Shown here piece after piece: positions 17,174 to 26,167 of a DNA stretch of 64,000 nucleotides. The position numbers and the translations under genes are program-made. The stretch's first letter is position 1; every line of letters begins with the position of its first letter. This DNA is from Chlamydia muridarum str. Nigg (GTDB lineage Bacteria; Chlamydiota; Chlamydiia; Chlamydiales; Chlamydiaceae): positions 898,588-962,587 of the forward strand of contig NC_002620.2 in the NCBI RefSeq assembly GCF_000006685.1, given 5' to 3'. The notes under the pieces are model-generated. The model did no database searches. It saw only the letters and a list, made by a program, of their open reading frames with translations, and had not been told where the DNA came from.

Positions 17174-17195
17174 CGGAGATCCGCCTAGATCTCCG
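17174..17195 (-). promoter_or_regulatory. 8-bp perfect inverted repeat before the binding-protein start
   Basis: CGGAGATC, six bases, GATCTCCG, perfectly paired and ending next to the GAGG ribosome-binding site of the GTG start at 17165. There is no T-tract after it, so it is not a normal terminator of rsmD. It could be an operator or an RNA hairpin controlling initiation. Confidence 0.5.
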
Positions 17196-17255
17196 AATCA
17201 TATTCAAGAGAAAATTTTTTATCTACCCACTAGACATGGCTTCCGAAAAATTCGT

Positions 17256-17816
17256 CTATGCTTCCCTTTCCAAGACATACTCAGCAAGAAAAGTCCCTCC
17301 AGATTTTCTACGTTTCCGGAGCTCTAACCCTTTCACTATAATCTCTTGGGTATCAGCATTTTCTAAAAAAAGAATGCCCTCAGGATCCAATAGTGATTGT
17401 TGCACAACATACGACAAGACCTCTTGAAGAAATGCATTCTCTAAAGAATAGGGAGGATCCACATAAATCACATCAAAAGCCCGTTTCTGTTTACCGAGTC
17501 GCAGAAGAGCGGAACGAACATCTTGCTTAAGAATATGGACGGGTAAATTGTTGTCCAATAAAGCAAGATTGGCTCGAATTAACCGAATCGCATCTACAGA
17601 AGAATCCACAAATGTTACAGAGCCTGCCCCTCTACTGATGGCCTCAAACCCCATAGATCCAGACCCTGCAAACAAATCTAAAAATCGTGCACCAACTATG
17701 TGATTTGCACAAATATTGAAAACAGCCTCTTTTACAACACCACTAGTTGGGCGAACAGCAGGATTAGAAAAAGTCTTTAAAGACTTCCCTTTGAATTTAC
17801 CAGCAAGAATTTTCAA
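17256..17816 (-). CDS. rsmD: 16S rRNA m2G966 methyltransferase RsmD
   Basis: 186 residues. The enzyme uses S-adenosylmethionine to methylate N2 of G966 in 16S rRNA. SAM motif I is FLDLFAGSGSMGFEAISRGA (near 44-63); the catalytic motif IV is VDPPY (near 119-123), as in N2-guanine methylases. It begins with the typical MKILAGKFKGKSL and PTSGVVKEAVF. Its ATG overlaps the stop of the phosphoesterase gene by 4 bases (ATGA). Confidence 0.93.
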   Translation of the reverse strand: MKILAGKFKGKSLKTFSNPAVRPTSGVVKEAVFNICANHIVGARFLDLFAGSGSMGFEAISRGAGSVTFVDSSVDAIRLIRANLALLDNNLPVHILKQDVRSALLRLGKQKRAFDVIYVDPPYSLENAFLQEVLSYVVQQSLLDPEGILFLENADTQEIIVKGLELRKRRKSGGTFLAEYVLEREA

Positions 17817-18556
17817 CTAACAACCTGAGGAATAAAATCAACGTAATCAGCAGCCACAAGCCTATAATCAATTCCTCGGATTTTCCCAAACCCAGGGAAA
17901 GGCCGTGGCACCTTATGTAAATGTCCGAATAAACACTGAGATACACGCCCGTCTGCCTCTAATAACTTAGAAACAAGACCTGGAGTCCCATCATTACTAA
18001 TCGGAGGATAATGTGTCATCACCAATACCTCTTCTACCGAAGAAGGTAGCTCCTTCAAGGCACGTTCTAAGCGGCCAACCTCTCGAAGAAAAATCTTTTC
18101 ATCCTGTTCGGTTAGCTCCCTCCCCTGAGAAGATTCACATGTATCCCCCCATTGGATACGGATATCTTGAGAATCCCATAAACGAACTCCTACAATCGCT
18201 TGATGGGCATTAAGCAAGACATACCCTTGTGAAAGGTAATGAAGGGTCTCTGGTAACACCTTAGAAAGTTTCGCTGAAGAAGCTGAGCTCCAGTAATCAT
18301 GATTCCCTCGAATCATGTATTTTTCCCCAGGAAGAGATCCTAGAAAATGAAAATCCTGCTGAGCCTCTTCTAATCGCATTGCCCAGGAGATATCTCCTGG
18401 GAGACAAATAATATCCTCTTCGGTAATTAAATCTCGCCAATGCGCCTCTATTTTGTGATGATAATCGACCCAAGGCTCCCCAAAAACTTCCATAGTCTTT
18501 TCTGGAACGCCAAAGGATAAATGCAGATCTGCAAGGGCAAAAACACGCACAGGCAC
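17813..18556 (-). CDS. Calcineurin-like metallophosphoesterase
   Basis: 247 residues with all five metal-ligand blocks of the family in order: ADLHLSFG (D-x-H, near 8), CLPGDISWAM (GD, near 50), MIRGNHDYW (GNHD, near 80), VMTHYPP (near 180) and CLFGHLHKV (GHxH, near 212). It is therefore a binuclear metal phosphoesterase, cytoplasmic, substrate unknown. It resembles stand-alone bacterial YkuE/YpbG-like phosphoesterases more than nucleotidases. It is coupled by a 4-base overlap to rsmD downstream. Confidence 0.88.
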   Translation of the reverse strand: MPVRVFALADLHLSFGVPEKTMEVFGEPWVDYHHKIEAHWRDLITEEDIICLPGDISWAMRLEEAQQDFHFLGSLPGEKYMIRGNHDYWSSASSAKLSKVLPETLHYLSQGYVLLNAHQAIVGVRLWDSQDIRIQWGDTCESSQGRELTEQDEKIFLREVGRLERALKELPSSVEEVLVMTHYPPISNDGTPGLVSKLLEADGRVSQCLFGHLHKVPRPFPGFGKIRGIDYRLVAADYVDFIPQVVS

Positions 18557-18638
18557 CTCTTGCTTAGCGAAAGAATCAGCCTACCATTTTGCCAACCACG
18601 CTTGCCTTTGTCAACAGATCGAAACGAAAATCTACCTA

Positions 18639-19964
18639 CTAAAACACGTAATTATCTGGGATTTTTGTCCCTTTAGGAACGATAATAATGCCATCCCGAA
18701 CCACTAACTTCCCATCAGGAGAGTCATAATCCTTATGTCCTTGCAGATTTTGCAAGCGCACACCGTTCCCTATACAACAGTTTTCATCAATAATCGTTTT
18801 ATGAATCTCGCAGTTTTTCCCTACTCCAAAAGGAACTGATCCTGATACATAAGAATCGCTTCCCATCATGATAGAATGGTCAAATATAGATCCCTGGCCA
18901 ATCACACCACGCACACCGATGACGCTATTGGACACCTGGCCAGACTCAATCATAGCTCCCTCACAAAGAAGTGAACTAGAAATTTTAGAGTCAGAAATAA
19001 TTGCTCCAGGAAGATGATTATTTTTACTGTAGATCATCCCCCCATCATCATAACAATTAAATCCACGAACATTTTGTGACGGACGCTGAGTTAACGCCAT
19101 ATTCGCTTCGTAATAGGAAGCTATAGTCCCAATATCCGTCCAATACCCATTGTACAAATAAGCGACCGTTTTCCCGCGATGCATTTGTCTATGAATTAAT
19201 TCTTTTCCGAAATCATCTCCTGTTTCATCCAATAGCAACTGGAAAAGACATTCCTTACGGAAAAGATAAATTCCCATAGATCCCAGAAAATTTCCTTGTT
19301 GAGGATCTAGGCCAAATTTTTTCATCGCAGCATTACTTAAGCGGAAGTGTTTTAGAATCTCTTCACTTTGAGGCTTCTCATAGAAATCGACCAACTTCCA
19401 CTCATCATCGACTCTGAGCACTCCGAATCTTGAAACATCTTTATCGGACACAGGCTGAGCCGCTATAACCATATCTGCCTGAACGTCAATAGCGTAGTCT
19501 ACTATTGATCGAAAATCCATATTGTACAATTGATCGCCCGACAAGATTAAGAAATACTCAACAGGAGAATCTGATAGATAAAGGAGATTTTGACGAATCG
19601 CATCAGCAGTCCCTTGATACCACACCTGGCTTCCATCTCGTCTTTCAGGGACTAATAGATGAATTTGATCCTGCATAACTCCATGATAGAAATAGGTTTT
19701 AAACAGGTGTTGTTGCAAGGTATAGGTTAAGTATTGCCCAATAACAAAAATTTTTGAAAAACCAGAGGCTATCGCGTGGGATATAGGGACATCTATTAGC
19801 TTATATCTGCCTCCAAAAGACACTGTTGGCTTACAACGCCAGCAAGTTAGTGGGGATAACCGCTTCCCCTCTCCTCCGCATAAGACAATAACTCCTACAT
19901 TATCTCGATAGAAATGCGACCGTTGTCGATTGATCTGCTCTTCTTTCGTTCGTTTACCAGTCAT
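18639..19964 (-). CDS. glgC: Glucose-1-phosphate adenylyltransferase
   Basis: 441 residues. GlgC makes ADP-glucose from glucose-1-phosphate and ATP, the first committed step of glycogen synthesis. Visible are the nucleotide-binding VIVLCGGEGKRLSPLT (26-41), the product-loop FILSGDQLYNMDF, YFYHGVMQDQI and the C-terminal left-handed beta-helix with hexapeptide-like repeats (IISDSKISSSLLCEGAMI) that carries allosteric sites. Normal length. It stands alone; other glg genes are not in the window. The upstream 190 bases are very AT-rich and shared with a small divergent gene. Confidence 0.96.
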   Translation of the reverse strand: MTGKRTKEEQINRQRSHFYRDNVGVIVLCGGEGKRLSPLTCWRCKPTVSFGGRYKLIDVPISHAIASGFSKIFVIGQYLTYTLQQHLFKTYFYHGVMQDQIHLLVPERRDGSQVWYQGTADAIRQNLLYLSDSPVEYFLILSGDQLYNMDFRSIVDYAIDVQADMVIAAQPVSDKDVSRFGVLRVDDEWKLVDFYEKPQSEEILKHFRLSNAAMKKFGLDPQQGNFLGSMGIYLFRKECLFQLLLDETGDDFGKELIHRQMHRGKTVAYLYNGYWTDIGTIASYYEANMALTQRPSQNVRGFNCYDDGGMIYSKNNHLPGAIISDSKISSSLLCEGAMIESGQVSNSVIGVRGVIGQGSIFDHSIMMGSDSYVSGSVPFGVGKNCEIHKTIIDENCCIGNGVRLQNLQGHKDYDSPDGKLVVRDGIIIVPKGTKIPDNYVF

Positions 19965-20099
19965 CTGTCCCCGCCTTCATAAAAAAAATAATTTTAAAAC
20001 CAAACCATTAAAAAGACCAGACAAACAAAATTATTAATTTATAAAAAAACGGCAAATCAATTTTATTTTTAAATGTTTGAAAATAACTTTTTATCTTTT

Positions 20100-20131
20100 T
20101 TGACAAAAAACCACATCTTAACTTTTATAAA
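20100..20131 (+). promoter_or_regulatory. Candidate promoter for the small gene at 20159
   Basis: A perfect TTGACA (20100-20105) is followed by TATAAA at 20126-20131 with a 20-base spacer, or TTTATA at 18 bases. The spacing is longer than ideal. It lies 28 bases before the ATG in AT-rich DNA. Confidence 0.35.
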
Positions 20132-20158
20132 AAATAGAACGTTCTACTGAGGCCTTAT

Positions 20159-20410
20159 ATGCTCTTCCATATATTTGTTGGCATACCTATCCAAGAAGAG
20201 GTTATTGAGCTTAAGCCCCCTCTTCAAATGATTTCTTTTCTTGGGAAAAAATTCTTAGGAATATACAGCAAAAACGCGGAAAGTTTTAGTGTCACGGAAG
20301 TGACAGAATTTTTGAAAACTTCTCTACTAAAATTAAACGGGGTGGCCTTTCGGAATATTCAAACCTACCAAGCCACCCCCGTCATCATTCCAGAAGTCCT
20401 AATTGGATAA
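20159..20410 (+). CDS. Small conserved-position hypothetical protein (83 residues)
   Basis: 83 residues, the only plus-strand gene in a long run of minus-strand genes. GAGG lies about 8 bases before the ATG and a consensus -35 further up. There is no signal peptide or full membrane helix; the chain alternates short strands and helices (HIFVGIPI, LQMISFLGKKFLGIYS, VTEVTEFLKTSLLKLNG), suggesting a small globular cytoplasmic protein. No family recognised. It ends 11 bases before the rho stop on the other strand (tail to tail). Corresponds by position to C. trachomatis CT490. Confidence 0.7.
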   Translation: MLFHIFVGIPIQEEVIELKPPLQMISFLGKKFLGIYSKNAESFSVTEVTEFLKTSLLKLNGVAFRNIQTYQATPVIIPEVLIG

Positions 20411-20420
20411 AAAACTTCTT

Positions 20421-21815
20421 TTAATCCTTTAATGACAATAGAAACTCTGTGTTGCTATTTGTCTTTTTCAACCGACCAAGAAGCAACTGCATTGCATCTA
20501 TTGCTGTTAAGCCAGCTATAGCCTGCCGGAACAGCCGCACTTTCTCTAACTCTCCTGGATGGTATAGCAATTCTTCTTTTCGTGTTCCGCTCTTAATCAA
20601 ATCAATAGCAGGATAAATTCTACGATCAGAAAGGTGCCGATCAAGAACTAATTCCATGTTTCCGGTTCCTTTGAATTCCTCAAAGATCACCTCATCCATT
20701 CTTGACCCCGTATCAATTAACGCTGTGGCTAAAATCGTTAGAGACCCACCACCTTCAATATTTCTAGCCGCACCAAAGAAACGCTTAGGTTTATGTAAGG
20801 CACTGGCATCTACCCCTCCAGTGAGGATTTTTCCTGAATGTGGTTGCACAGTGTTATATGCACGAGCTAAACGCGTAATAGAATCTAGTAAAATCACAAC
20901 ATCTTTACCGTGCTCAACTAAACGTCTTGCCTTTTCAATTACCATTTCAGCAACTTGAATATGTCGATCAGGCTGTTCATCAAAAGTCGATGCAACAACT
21001 TCACCTCGAACCTGACGAATCATATCAGTAACTTCTTCAGGACGCTCATCAATCAGTAATACAATGAGCTCTGCATCAGGATTATTTACAGCAATGGCGT
21101 GCGCAATACTCTGCAAAATCACTGTTTTCCCGGAACGAGGCGGAGCCACAATCAGCCCTCGTTGTCCCTTACCAATTGGAGCTGTTAAATCCAATACACG
21201 CTCCGCCAGGTTTTCTTTCCCCATCTCCATGATTAACCGCTCATTAGGATGCAGTGGGGTTAAGTTCTCAAATAAAACTCTTTCTTTCGCTTTATCGGGA
21301 GTCGAACCGTTGATTTTATCTACTTTCAATAAAGCAAAATACTTCTCTTTCTCCTTAGGAGAACGGATCGTTCCAACGATAGTATCTCCTTTCTTCAAAT
21401 CAAAACGACGAATCTGCGCTGGAGAAACATAAATATCCTCTGCAGAAGGAAGATAGTTGTATGTAGGAGATCTCAGAAACCCAAAGCCATCTGGGAGAAC
21501 TTCTAAAACTCCCTCACCAATCAAAAACTCATCAGGACGTTCAGACTTAGCTTTAACGATTTCGAACACTACCTGCGATTTCGTCAGGGAACCTACATTC
21601 TTCACCCCATATTGCCGCGCTAAAACATTCAGCTCATTAATGCCCATGCGTTGTAGTTTAGCAATCTTTGTCACTGCCACTGGCCGCGGGGCCTCTTTCT
21701 CTTCTGTAGCAACAGCACTGTCTTCACTACCTTCTTTTCCCAATGGTAAAGGACCCTCGCGCCTCTTATGCTCCTTTACCTTGTGTAAGACCTCGGCTGG
21801 ACTTTCTTCTTTCAT
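20421..21815 (-). CDS. rho: Transcription termination factor Rho
   Basis: 464 residues. Rho is a hexameric RNA helicase that ends transcription. In order: a charged N-terminal extension of about 50 residues ([16 protein letters not shown]...), the Rho N domain ([15 protein letters not shown]), the cold-shock RNA-binding domain with [15 protein letters not shown] and [12 protein letters not shown], then the ATPase core with Walker [13 protein letters not shown] (near 230) and Walker [16 protein letters not shown]. Full length. It is the last gene of a probable sppA-polA-coaE-rho unit, its ATG overlapping the coaE stop by 4 bases. Confidence 0.98.
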   Translation of the reverse strand: MKEESPAEVLHKVKEHKRREGPLPLGKEGSEDSAVATEEKEAPRPVAVTKIAKLQRMGINELNVLARQYGVKNVGSLTKSQVVFEIVKAKSERPDEFLIGEGVLEVLPDGFGFLRSPTYNYLPSAEDIYVSPAQIRRFDLKKGDTIVGTIRSPKEKEKYFALLKVDKINGSTPDKAKERVLFENLTPLHPNERLIMEMGKENLAERVLDLTAPIGKGQRGLIVAPPRSGKTVILQSIAHAIAVNNPDAELIVLLIDERPEEVTDMIRQVRGEVVASTFDEQPDRHIQVAEMVIEKARRLVEHGKDVVILLDSITRLARAYNTVQPHSGKILTGGVDASALHKPKRFFGAARNIEGGGSLTILATALIDTGSRMDEVIFEEFKGTGNMELVLDRHLSDRRIYPAIDLIKSGTRKEELLYHPGELEKVRLFRQAIAGLTAIDAMQLLLGRLKKTNSNTEFLLSLKD

Positions 21816-22420
21816 ATTGTTCCCTTTAAAGCCTTAAAACATTGTTTTACTTTGTGACGAAATTCTTCCTTCGTTCCATTGTTCTCTATGACCACATCCG
21901 CTCGCAGAATTTTTTCTTCTAAAGAAGAAAAGCGCGCACACCGAAGATCGAAACTGGTATCCGAGCCTCCAGTTTTTTTAAGAAAACGCTCTTTACGTAT
22001 CTCGGTATCTGCAGAGATCAAAATAACCCGATCAAACCAATCTGCATACTGAATCTCATACAACAGAGGGACTTCTACAACAAACAGAGAATATTTTTGT
22101 GCTTGAACCACTTGCGTATAGTTTTCCTCAACAAAACGGCATACTCCCGGATGCAAGATCTTTTCTAAGGACAGCAACAAATCTCGGTTACCAAAAACTT
22201 TTTTAGCGATAGCCTTTCTATTGAGAGTATTCTCTACGATTATCTCTGGACCCAAAAGATCAACTACACGCTGACCCTCTGAGGTATAAGGAACAAGGAA
22301 ACTATGAGAAACTTTATCAGCACTAATTACAAAAGCCCCCAATTCTTCAAAAACCTGACACGCCTCAGTTTTCCCCGAAGAGGGATCCCCTGTAACAGAA
22401 ATCTTCAATAAATCTAGCAT
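21812..22420 (-). CDS. coaE: Dephospho-CoA kinase
   Basis: 202 residues from the ATG of [11 protein letters not shown]; an upstream in-frame ATG three codons earlier lies within polA and is less likely. CoaE phosphorylates the 3'-OH of dephospho-CoA, the last step of CoA synthesis. Walker A is GDPSSGKT (11-18); DKVSHSFL (near 35), HPGVCRFV and VVEVPLLYE are family motifs. The start overlaps polA by 7 bases. No other pantothenate/CoA genes are in the window. Confidence 0.95.
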   Translation of the reverse strand: MLDLLKISVTGDPSSGKTEACQVFEELGAFVISADKVSHSFLVPYTSEGQRVVDLLGPEIIVENTLNRKAIAKKVFGNRDLLLSLEKILHPGVCRFVEENYTQVVQAQKYSLFVVEVPLLYEIQYADWFDRVILISADTEIRKERFLKKTGGSDTSFDLRCARFSSLEEKILRADVVIENNGTKEEFRHKVKQCFKALKGTI

Positions 22421-25014
22421 TCCGCCCAATTTTTTCCAATTAAGACATTCACAACCAAAGGAACAGACAGCGACATTGCGGACTCCATCTTCTCTTGAAC
22501 AAGGACTTTCATCTCCTCTAATTCTTCCTTTGGGACTTCAAATAATAACTCGTCATGGATTTGCAGTAATAAACGACTTTTTAGCCCTCTTGATACTAAT
22601 TCCCGAGAAATATTTAACATAGCTAATTTAATTAGTTCTGCTGCACTACCTTGTATACGCGTATTAACTGCAAGCCTACCAGAAGCGGCTCGTGCCCCAG
22701 GAGAGCTTTCCCAATCACTCAAAATACGCTCCCTCCCCAGCATCGTTGTCACTTTCTGCTCTTTACTAGCCTGCTCGATCGTGTGCGTAATAAACTCGGA
22801 AGCTTGAGGGTAACGAGCAAAATAGGCATCTATTAACCCCTGAGCCTCATTCACACTAATCTTCAAATTTTTTGACAATCCATATGCCTGTTGTCCGTAC
22901 GCAAGGCCAAAATTAACTGCTTTAGCCTGATAACGTTGTCTCTCTGTCACTTGGTCCAAAGGAACGTTAAATACCTGCGAAGCAGTGAAAGTATGAATAT
23001 CTTCTCCAGAATCAAAAGCACGCTTCAACGTCTCATCTTGGCTAAGATGAGCAAGAAACCGTAACTCAACCTGAGAATAATCAGCAGCTAAAAAATAATC
23101 ATTTTCTTTTGTAAATCGAAAAGCCTCCCGAAGCGATTTGCCTCTTTCATAACGAACAGGAATATTTTGAAGATTAGGATCCTGACAGGAAAGTCTTCCT
23201 GTTACCGTTCCTACTTGGTTAAACGTCGGATGAACCCGATGTGTTCCTAAGTCTATCTGCCTGGGCAAAGCTCTCACATATGTTGACAACATTTTTTCTG
23301 TCGCACGGAAAGCCAAAATTTTGGAAATGATCTCGTGGCTCCCCTCTAAAGCCTCTAATACTTCAGCCTTGGTAGATTTTGCTTTATCCACAGGCTTTAT
23401 TCCCAACCGGTGATACAAAACATCCGATAACTGCTTAGGAGATTTAATATTAAACTCACACCCAGCCAAATCATAAATTTCTTGGGTATAAGTCTCGAGC
23501 TCTTTGGACAAATCTCTGTCCAAAACCAGTAACCCCTCGCTATCTAAGGGCATCCCAGCGCATTCCATAGCAAATAAAATCTCTTCTAATGGCTGTTCGA
23601 CGTTTTTAAAAATACTTTTTAATCCTTTTTCTTCTAACTTCTCAAACAAATAATTCTTGATAGACGGTAACCGAGAAACAAATATTCCAAAGTATTGTGC
23701 AGGATTCTGAGGAAGGTTTTGTACAGGAAGAGAACTTGCTCCCCATTCTTTTGCAAAAAATGCCGCTTCTTGAATATGACCCGATTCAACAAGGAGCGTC
23801 TGGAAAGAAATTTTTGCTCCTCCATTAACTAAATGTTGTGCTAACACTAAATCAGCAGTTACGTGAACATCAATCCCATGATTTTTTAAGGCATGGTTAT
23901 CCCGTTTAGTACGGTATCCAAAAAATTTAGTAGTAGCATCCGCAAAAAACGCTTTAAGCAAAGCAATCTCTTGATCTCCAGAGATCTCTATGTAAAAAAC
24001 TTCATCCCCTCCAGATAGAGCAACGCCATGTAGACGTAACGAAGGCAAGTGCTCCCCGGTATAAGCAACACAATACCCTACTTCCCTCCCTTTTAAGTTC
24101 TTTAAAACCATCTGTAAAACAGAGGGGTCTTTTACAACCTGTAAAGAAATAGAGGTTTCAGATGTGGGAGCATGCTTAACTAATGCCTTAAATCCATGCT
24201 GCAAATAAAACGCATTTAATTGCGCTACATCAGCAGTCTGCGAAGAAAAAGACATCTCCTCTGTTTTTAGAGGGATCATGAGATCTGTATGAAGAGTTGC
24301 AAGACGTTTACTCAAAAGCAGCGTCTCGATCTGCTCCTCTATCATTTGTTTATTTTTGCTAGATAAACGCTGTGTATTGGCAACTAAATCTTCTACCGAT
24401 TGAAACTCTTTCAGAAAAGCCTGAGCTTTCTTAGGTCCGCAACCTACAACACCAGGAATGTTATCCGAAGAATCTCCAACTAGAGCTAAATAATCAGCTA
24501 TCTGATCAGGAGCGACTCCGAATTGTAATAAAACTTCGTTATATTTGATTTCCTGTTCTTTCCATGGGTTGAAAACAGAGACCTGACTATTCACTAATTG
24601 CAATAAGTCCTTATCCGCTGTGCAAATACACACTTCAAAACCCTCAGCAACAGCTTTTTTAGCAACACTAGCGATTACATCATCAGCCTCTACACCTTCT
24701 TTTTCTAAACAAGGGATTCCAATCAACTCACAATATTGCTTTACTAAAGCAATTTGCTCTGGGAGATCTTCGAATTTCCGATCTCGATTACTTTTATAAT
24801 CTGCATATAGCTCCTGACGACTCTGCTTATTATTCGGGCCATCGAATACCGCAACCATATACTCTGGAGAAAGGTCATTTACTAACTTATCTAAAGAACG
24901 AATAAATCCAAATACCGCCTGTGTACTTCCCCCATTCGGCCCTCGCATCTCTGGGAGAGCAAAATATGCCCTAAAAATAAATCCTGAAGCGTCTAAAATA
25001 AAAAGTTTTTTCAT
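22414..25014 (-). CDS. polA: DNA polymerase I
   Basis: 866 residues. Family A polymerase for Okazaki-fragment and repair synthesis. The N-terminal 5'-nuclease (1-290) keeps the acidic site: AVFDGP, GVEADDVIAS, TADKDLLQ and GDSSDNIPGV. The polymerase core is intact: motif A AADYSQVELRFLAHL, O-helix RYQAKAVNFGLAYGQ and motif C LQIHDELLFEVP. The middle 3'-5' exonuclease-like domain (about 300-470) lacks the metal-binding acids; where E. coli has FDTET this protein reads YCVAYTGE. It should therefore lack proofreading, as in Taq. It lies 13 bases downstream of sppA. Confidence 0.97.
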   Translation of the reverse strand: MKKLFILDASGFIFRAYFALPEMRGPNGGSTQAVFGFIRSLDKLVNDLSPEYMVAVFDGPNNKQSRQELYADYKSNRDRKFEDLPEQIALVKQYCELIGIPCLEKEGVEADDVIASVAKKAVAEGFEVCICTADKDLLQLVNSQVSVFNPWKEQEIKYNEVLLQFGVAPDQIADYLALVGDSSDNIPGVVGCGPKKAQAFLKEFQSVEDLVANTQRLSSKNKQMIEEQIETLLLSKRLATLHTDLMIPLKTEEMSFSSQTADVAQLNAFYLQHGFKALVKHAPTSETSISLQVVKDPSVLQMVLKNLKGREVGYCVAYTGEHLPSLRLHGVALSGGDEVFYIEISGDQEIALLKAFFADATTKFFGYRTKRDNHALKNHGIDVHVTADLVLAQHLVNGGAKISFQTLLVESGHIQEAAFFAKEWGASSLPVQNLPQNPAQYFGIFVSRLPSIKNYLFEKLEEKGLKSIFKNVEQPLEEILFAMECAGMPLDSEGLLVLDRDLSKELETYTQEIYDLAGCEFNIKSPKQLSDVLYHRLGIKPVDKAKSTKAEVLEALEGSHEIISKILAFRATEKMLSTYVRALPRQIDLGTHRVHPTFNQVGTVTGRLSCQDPNLQNIPVRYERGKSLREAFRFTKENDYFLAADYSQVELRFLAHLSQDETLKRAFDSGEDIHTFTASQVFNVPLDQVTERQRYQAKAVNFGLAYGQQAYGLSKNLKISVNEAQGLIDAYFARYPQASEFITHTIEQASKEQKVTTMLGRERILSDWESSPGARAASGRLAVNTRIQGSAAELIKLAMLNISRELVSRGLKSRLLLQIHDELLFEVPKEELEEMKVLVQEKMESAMSLSVPLVVNVLIGKNWAEC

Positions 25015-25027
25015 ATTGCTATTTTAG

Positions 25028-26026
25028 TCACTCACCTATGTACCACAGAGATTTTTGTTGTTGATCAGGCAACACAGCCAATTGAAGCTTACCTGTCACA
25101 AGAGGACTGTTGCTCAAACAGCTAGAAAAACGTCTCAGAAAATGCCCAGAACTCAATCCAATAACTCGATAATCTTCTTTGACTCCGCAAACTCCAGCAA
25201 GGTCATCTAAAGCTTGCTCTTGAGTTTGGTTAACAATATCAACAAGCCCCTCTTCCAAAGCCTGCTTTGCAATAAACACACGGGCTCCTAAAACCTGAGT
25301 CACATGCTCTTTAGATAATTGTGAACGATGTTTAACAACATGATCCACAAACTGTTCATAAAGCGCATCTACTATACCTTGTCGCTCCGCATACTCTTCT
25401 TCAGTCCATGGAGAAAATGGATTCAGAGGAGCCTTATCATCTCCCGCAGTGAGAATGGCGGTTTCCACCCCAAGTCTCTGAAGTCCTTCCTTAATGTTAA
25501 AATATGGACCTGATCGCACCCCAATCGATCCAATCAGGGAAGTAGAGGTGGTTCCAATTCGATCAGCTATGCAAGCAACATAGTATCCTCCAGAAGCACA
25601 AAGACCTGATACAAAAACGTGTACCGGGATTCCTAATTTCTGCTTCCAAAAAGAAAGCGCTGCACTCATACGATCAATTTCAAAAATTTCTCCTCCAGGG
25701 CAATCCATTTTAATTAAAAGTCCCTTCACTCTTCCCTTATACGGGGCTTCACTCAAAGACTGTAAAGTAGATTGCAATCGTTTAGCTGACCCGCTGTTAG
25801 CCATAATAGCATCATTAATCTCAATGATAGCTAGAATCGGAGATGTTTTCCCCAGCTCTTGAACTACTCCTTGAGCATTAGGAAGACTCACAAATAAAGC
25901 CGAGTCTTTGCCCATCACACACAAAGAAAGTAAAATAAAAATGAAGCTCATAGCTCCCAGAACACCTACGAACAATCCGCAGGCAGATAAGAACCCTTTT
26001 AATAAAAATCGAAAAAAATTCTTCAT
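25028..26026 (-). CDS. sppA: Signal peptide peptidase SppA/SohB family protease
   Basis: 332 residues. One N-terminal membrane helix (about 10-37) anchors an S49-family serine protease domain in the periplasm, where it degrades leftover signal peptides. Family marks are KMDCPGGEIFEIDRMS (oxyanion region), the nucleophile Ser in GLCASGGYYVA (near 145) and SLIGSIGVRSGPY; the general-base Lys is probably the one in AGDDKAPLNPF. This is the short form with one domain. First gene of the unit leading to rho, preceded by a convergent-looking terminator at 26124. Confidence 0.92.
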   Translation of the reverse strand: MKNFFRFLLKGFLSACGLFVGVLGAMSFIFILLSLCVMGKDSALFVSLPNAQGVVQELGKTSPILAIIEINDAIMANSGSAKRLQSTLQSLSEAPYKGRVKGLLIKMDCPGGEIFEIDRMSAALSFWKQKLGIPVHVFVSGLCASGGYYVACIADRIGTTSTSLIGSIGVRSGPYFNIKEGLQRLGVETAILTAGDDKAPLNPFSPWTEEEYAERQGIVDALYEQFVDHVVKHRSQLSKEHVTQVLGARVFIAKQALEEGLVDIVNQTQEQALDDLAGVCGVKEDYRVIGLSSGHFLRRFSSCLSNSPLVTGKLQLAVLPDQQQKSLWYIGE

Positions 26027-26123
26027 GAAAACCCAAATAAATCTATTAATCGCTTTTCGCGTTAGGAATAAAACGGTACTAAAACATGAGGATTATAAAA
26101 AGAATTTTTAAGCAAAAAAACCT

Positions 26124-26156
26124 AAAAGACCTGGGATGTTCTTTCCCAGGTCTTTT
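26124..26156 (-). terminator. Rho-independent terminator after the nucleotide transporter
   Basis: Perfect 13-bp stem AAAAGACCTGGGA / TCCCAGGTCTTTT with a 7-base loop, about 11 bases past the stop at 26168. T-rich sequence follows on both strands, so it may work in either direction. Confidence 0.9.
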
Positions 26157-26167
26157 TCTTAGTCAAA

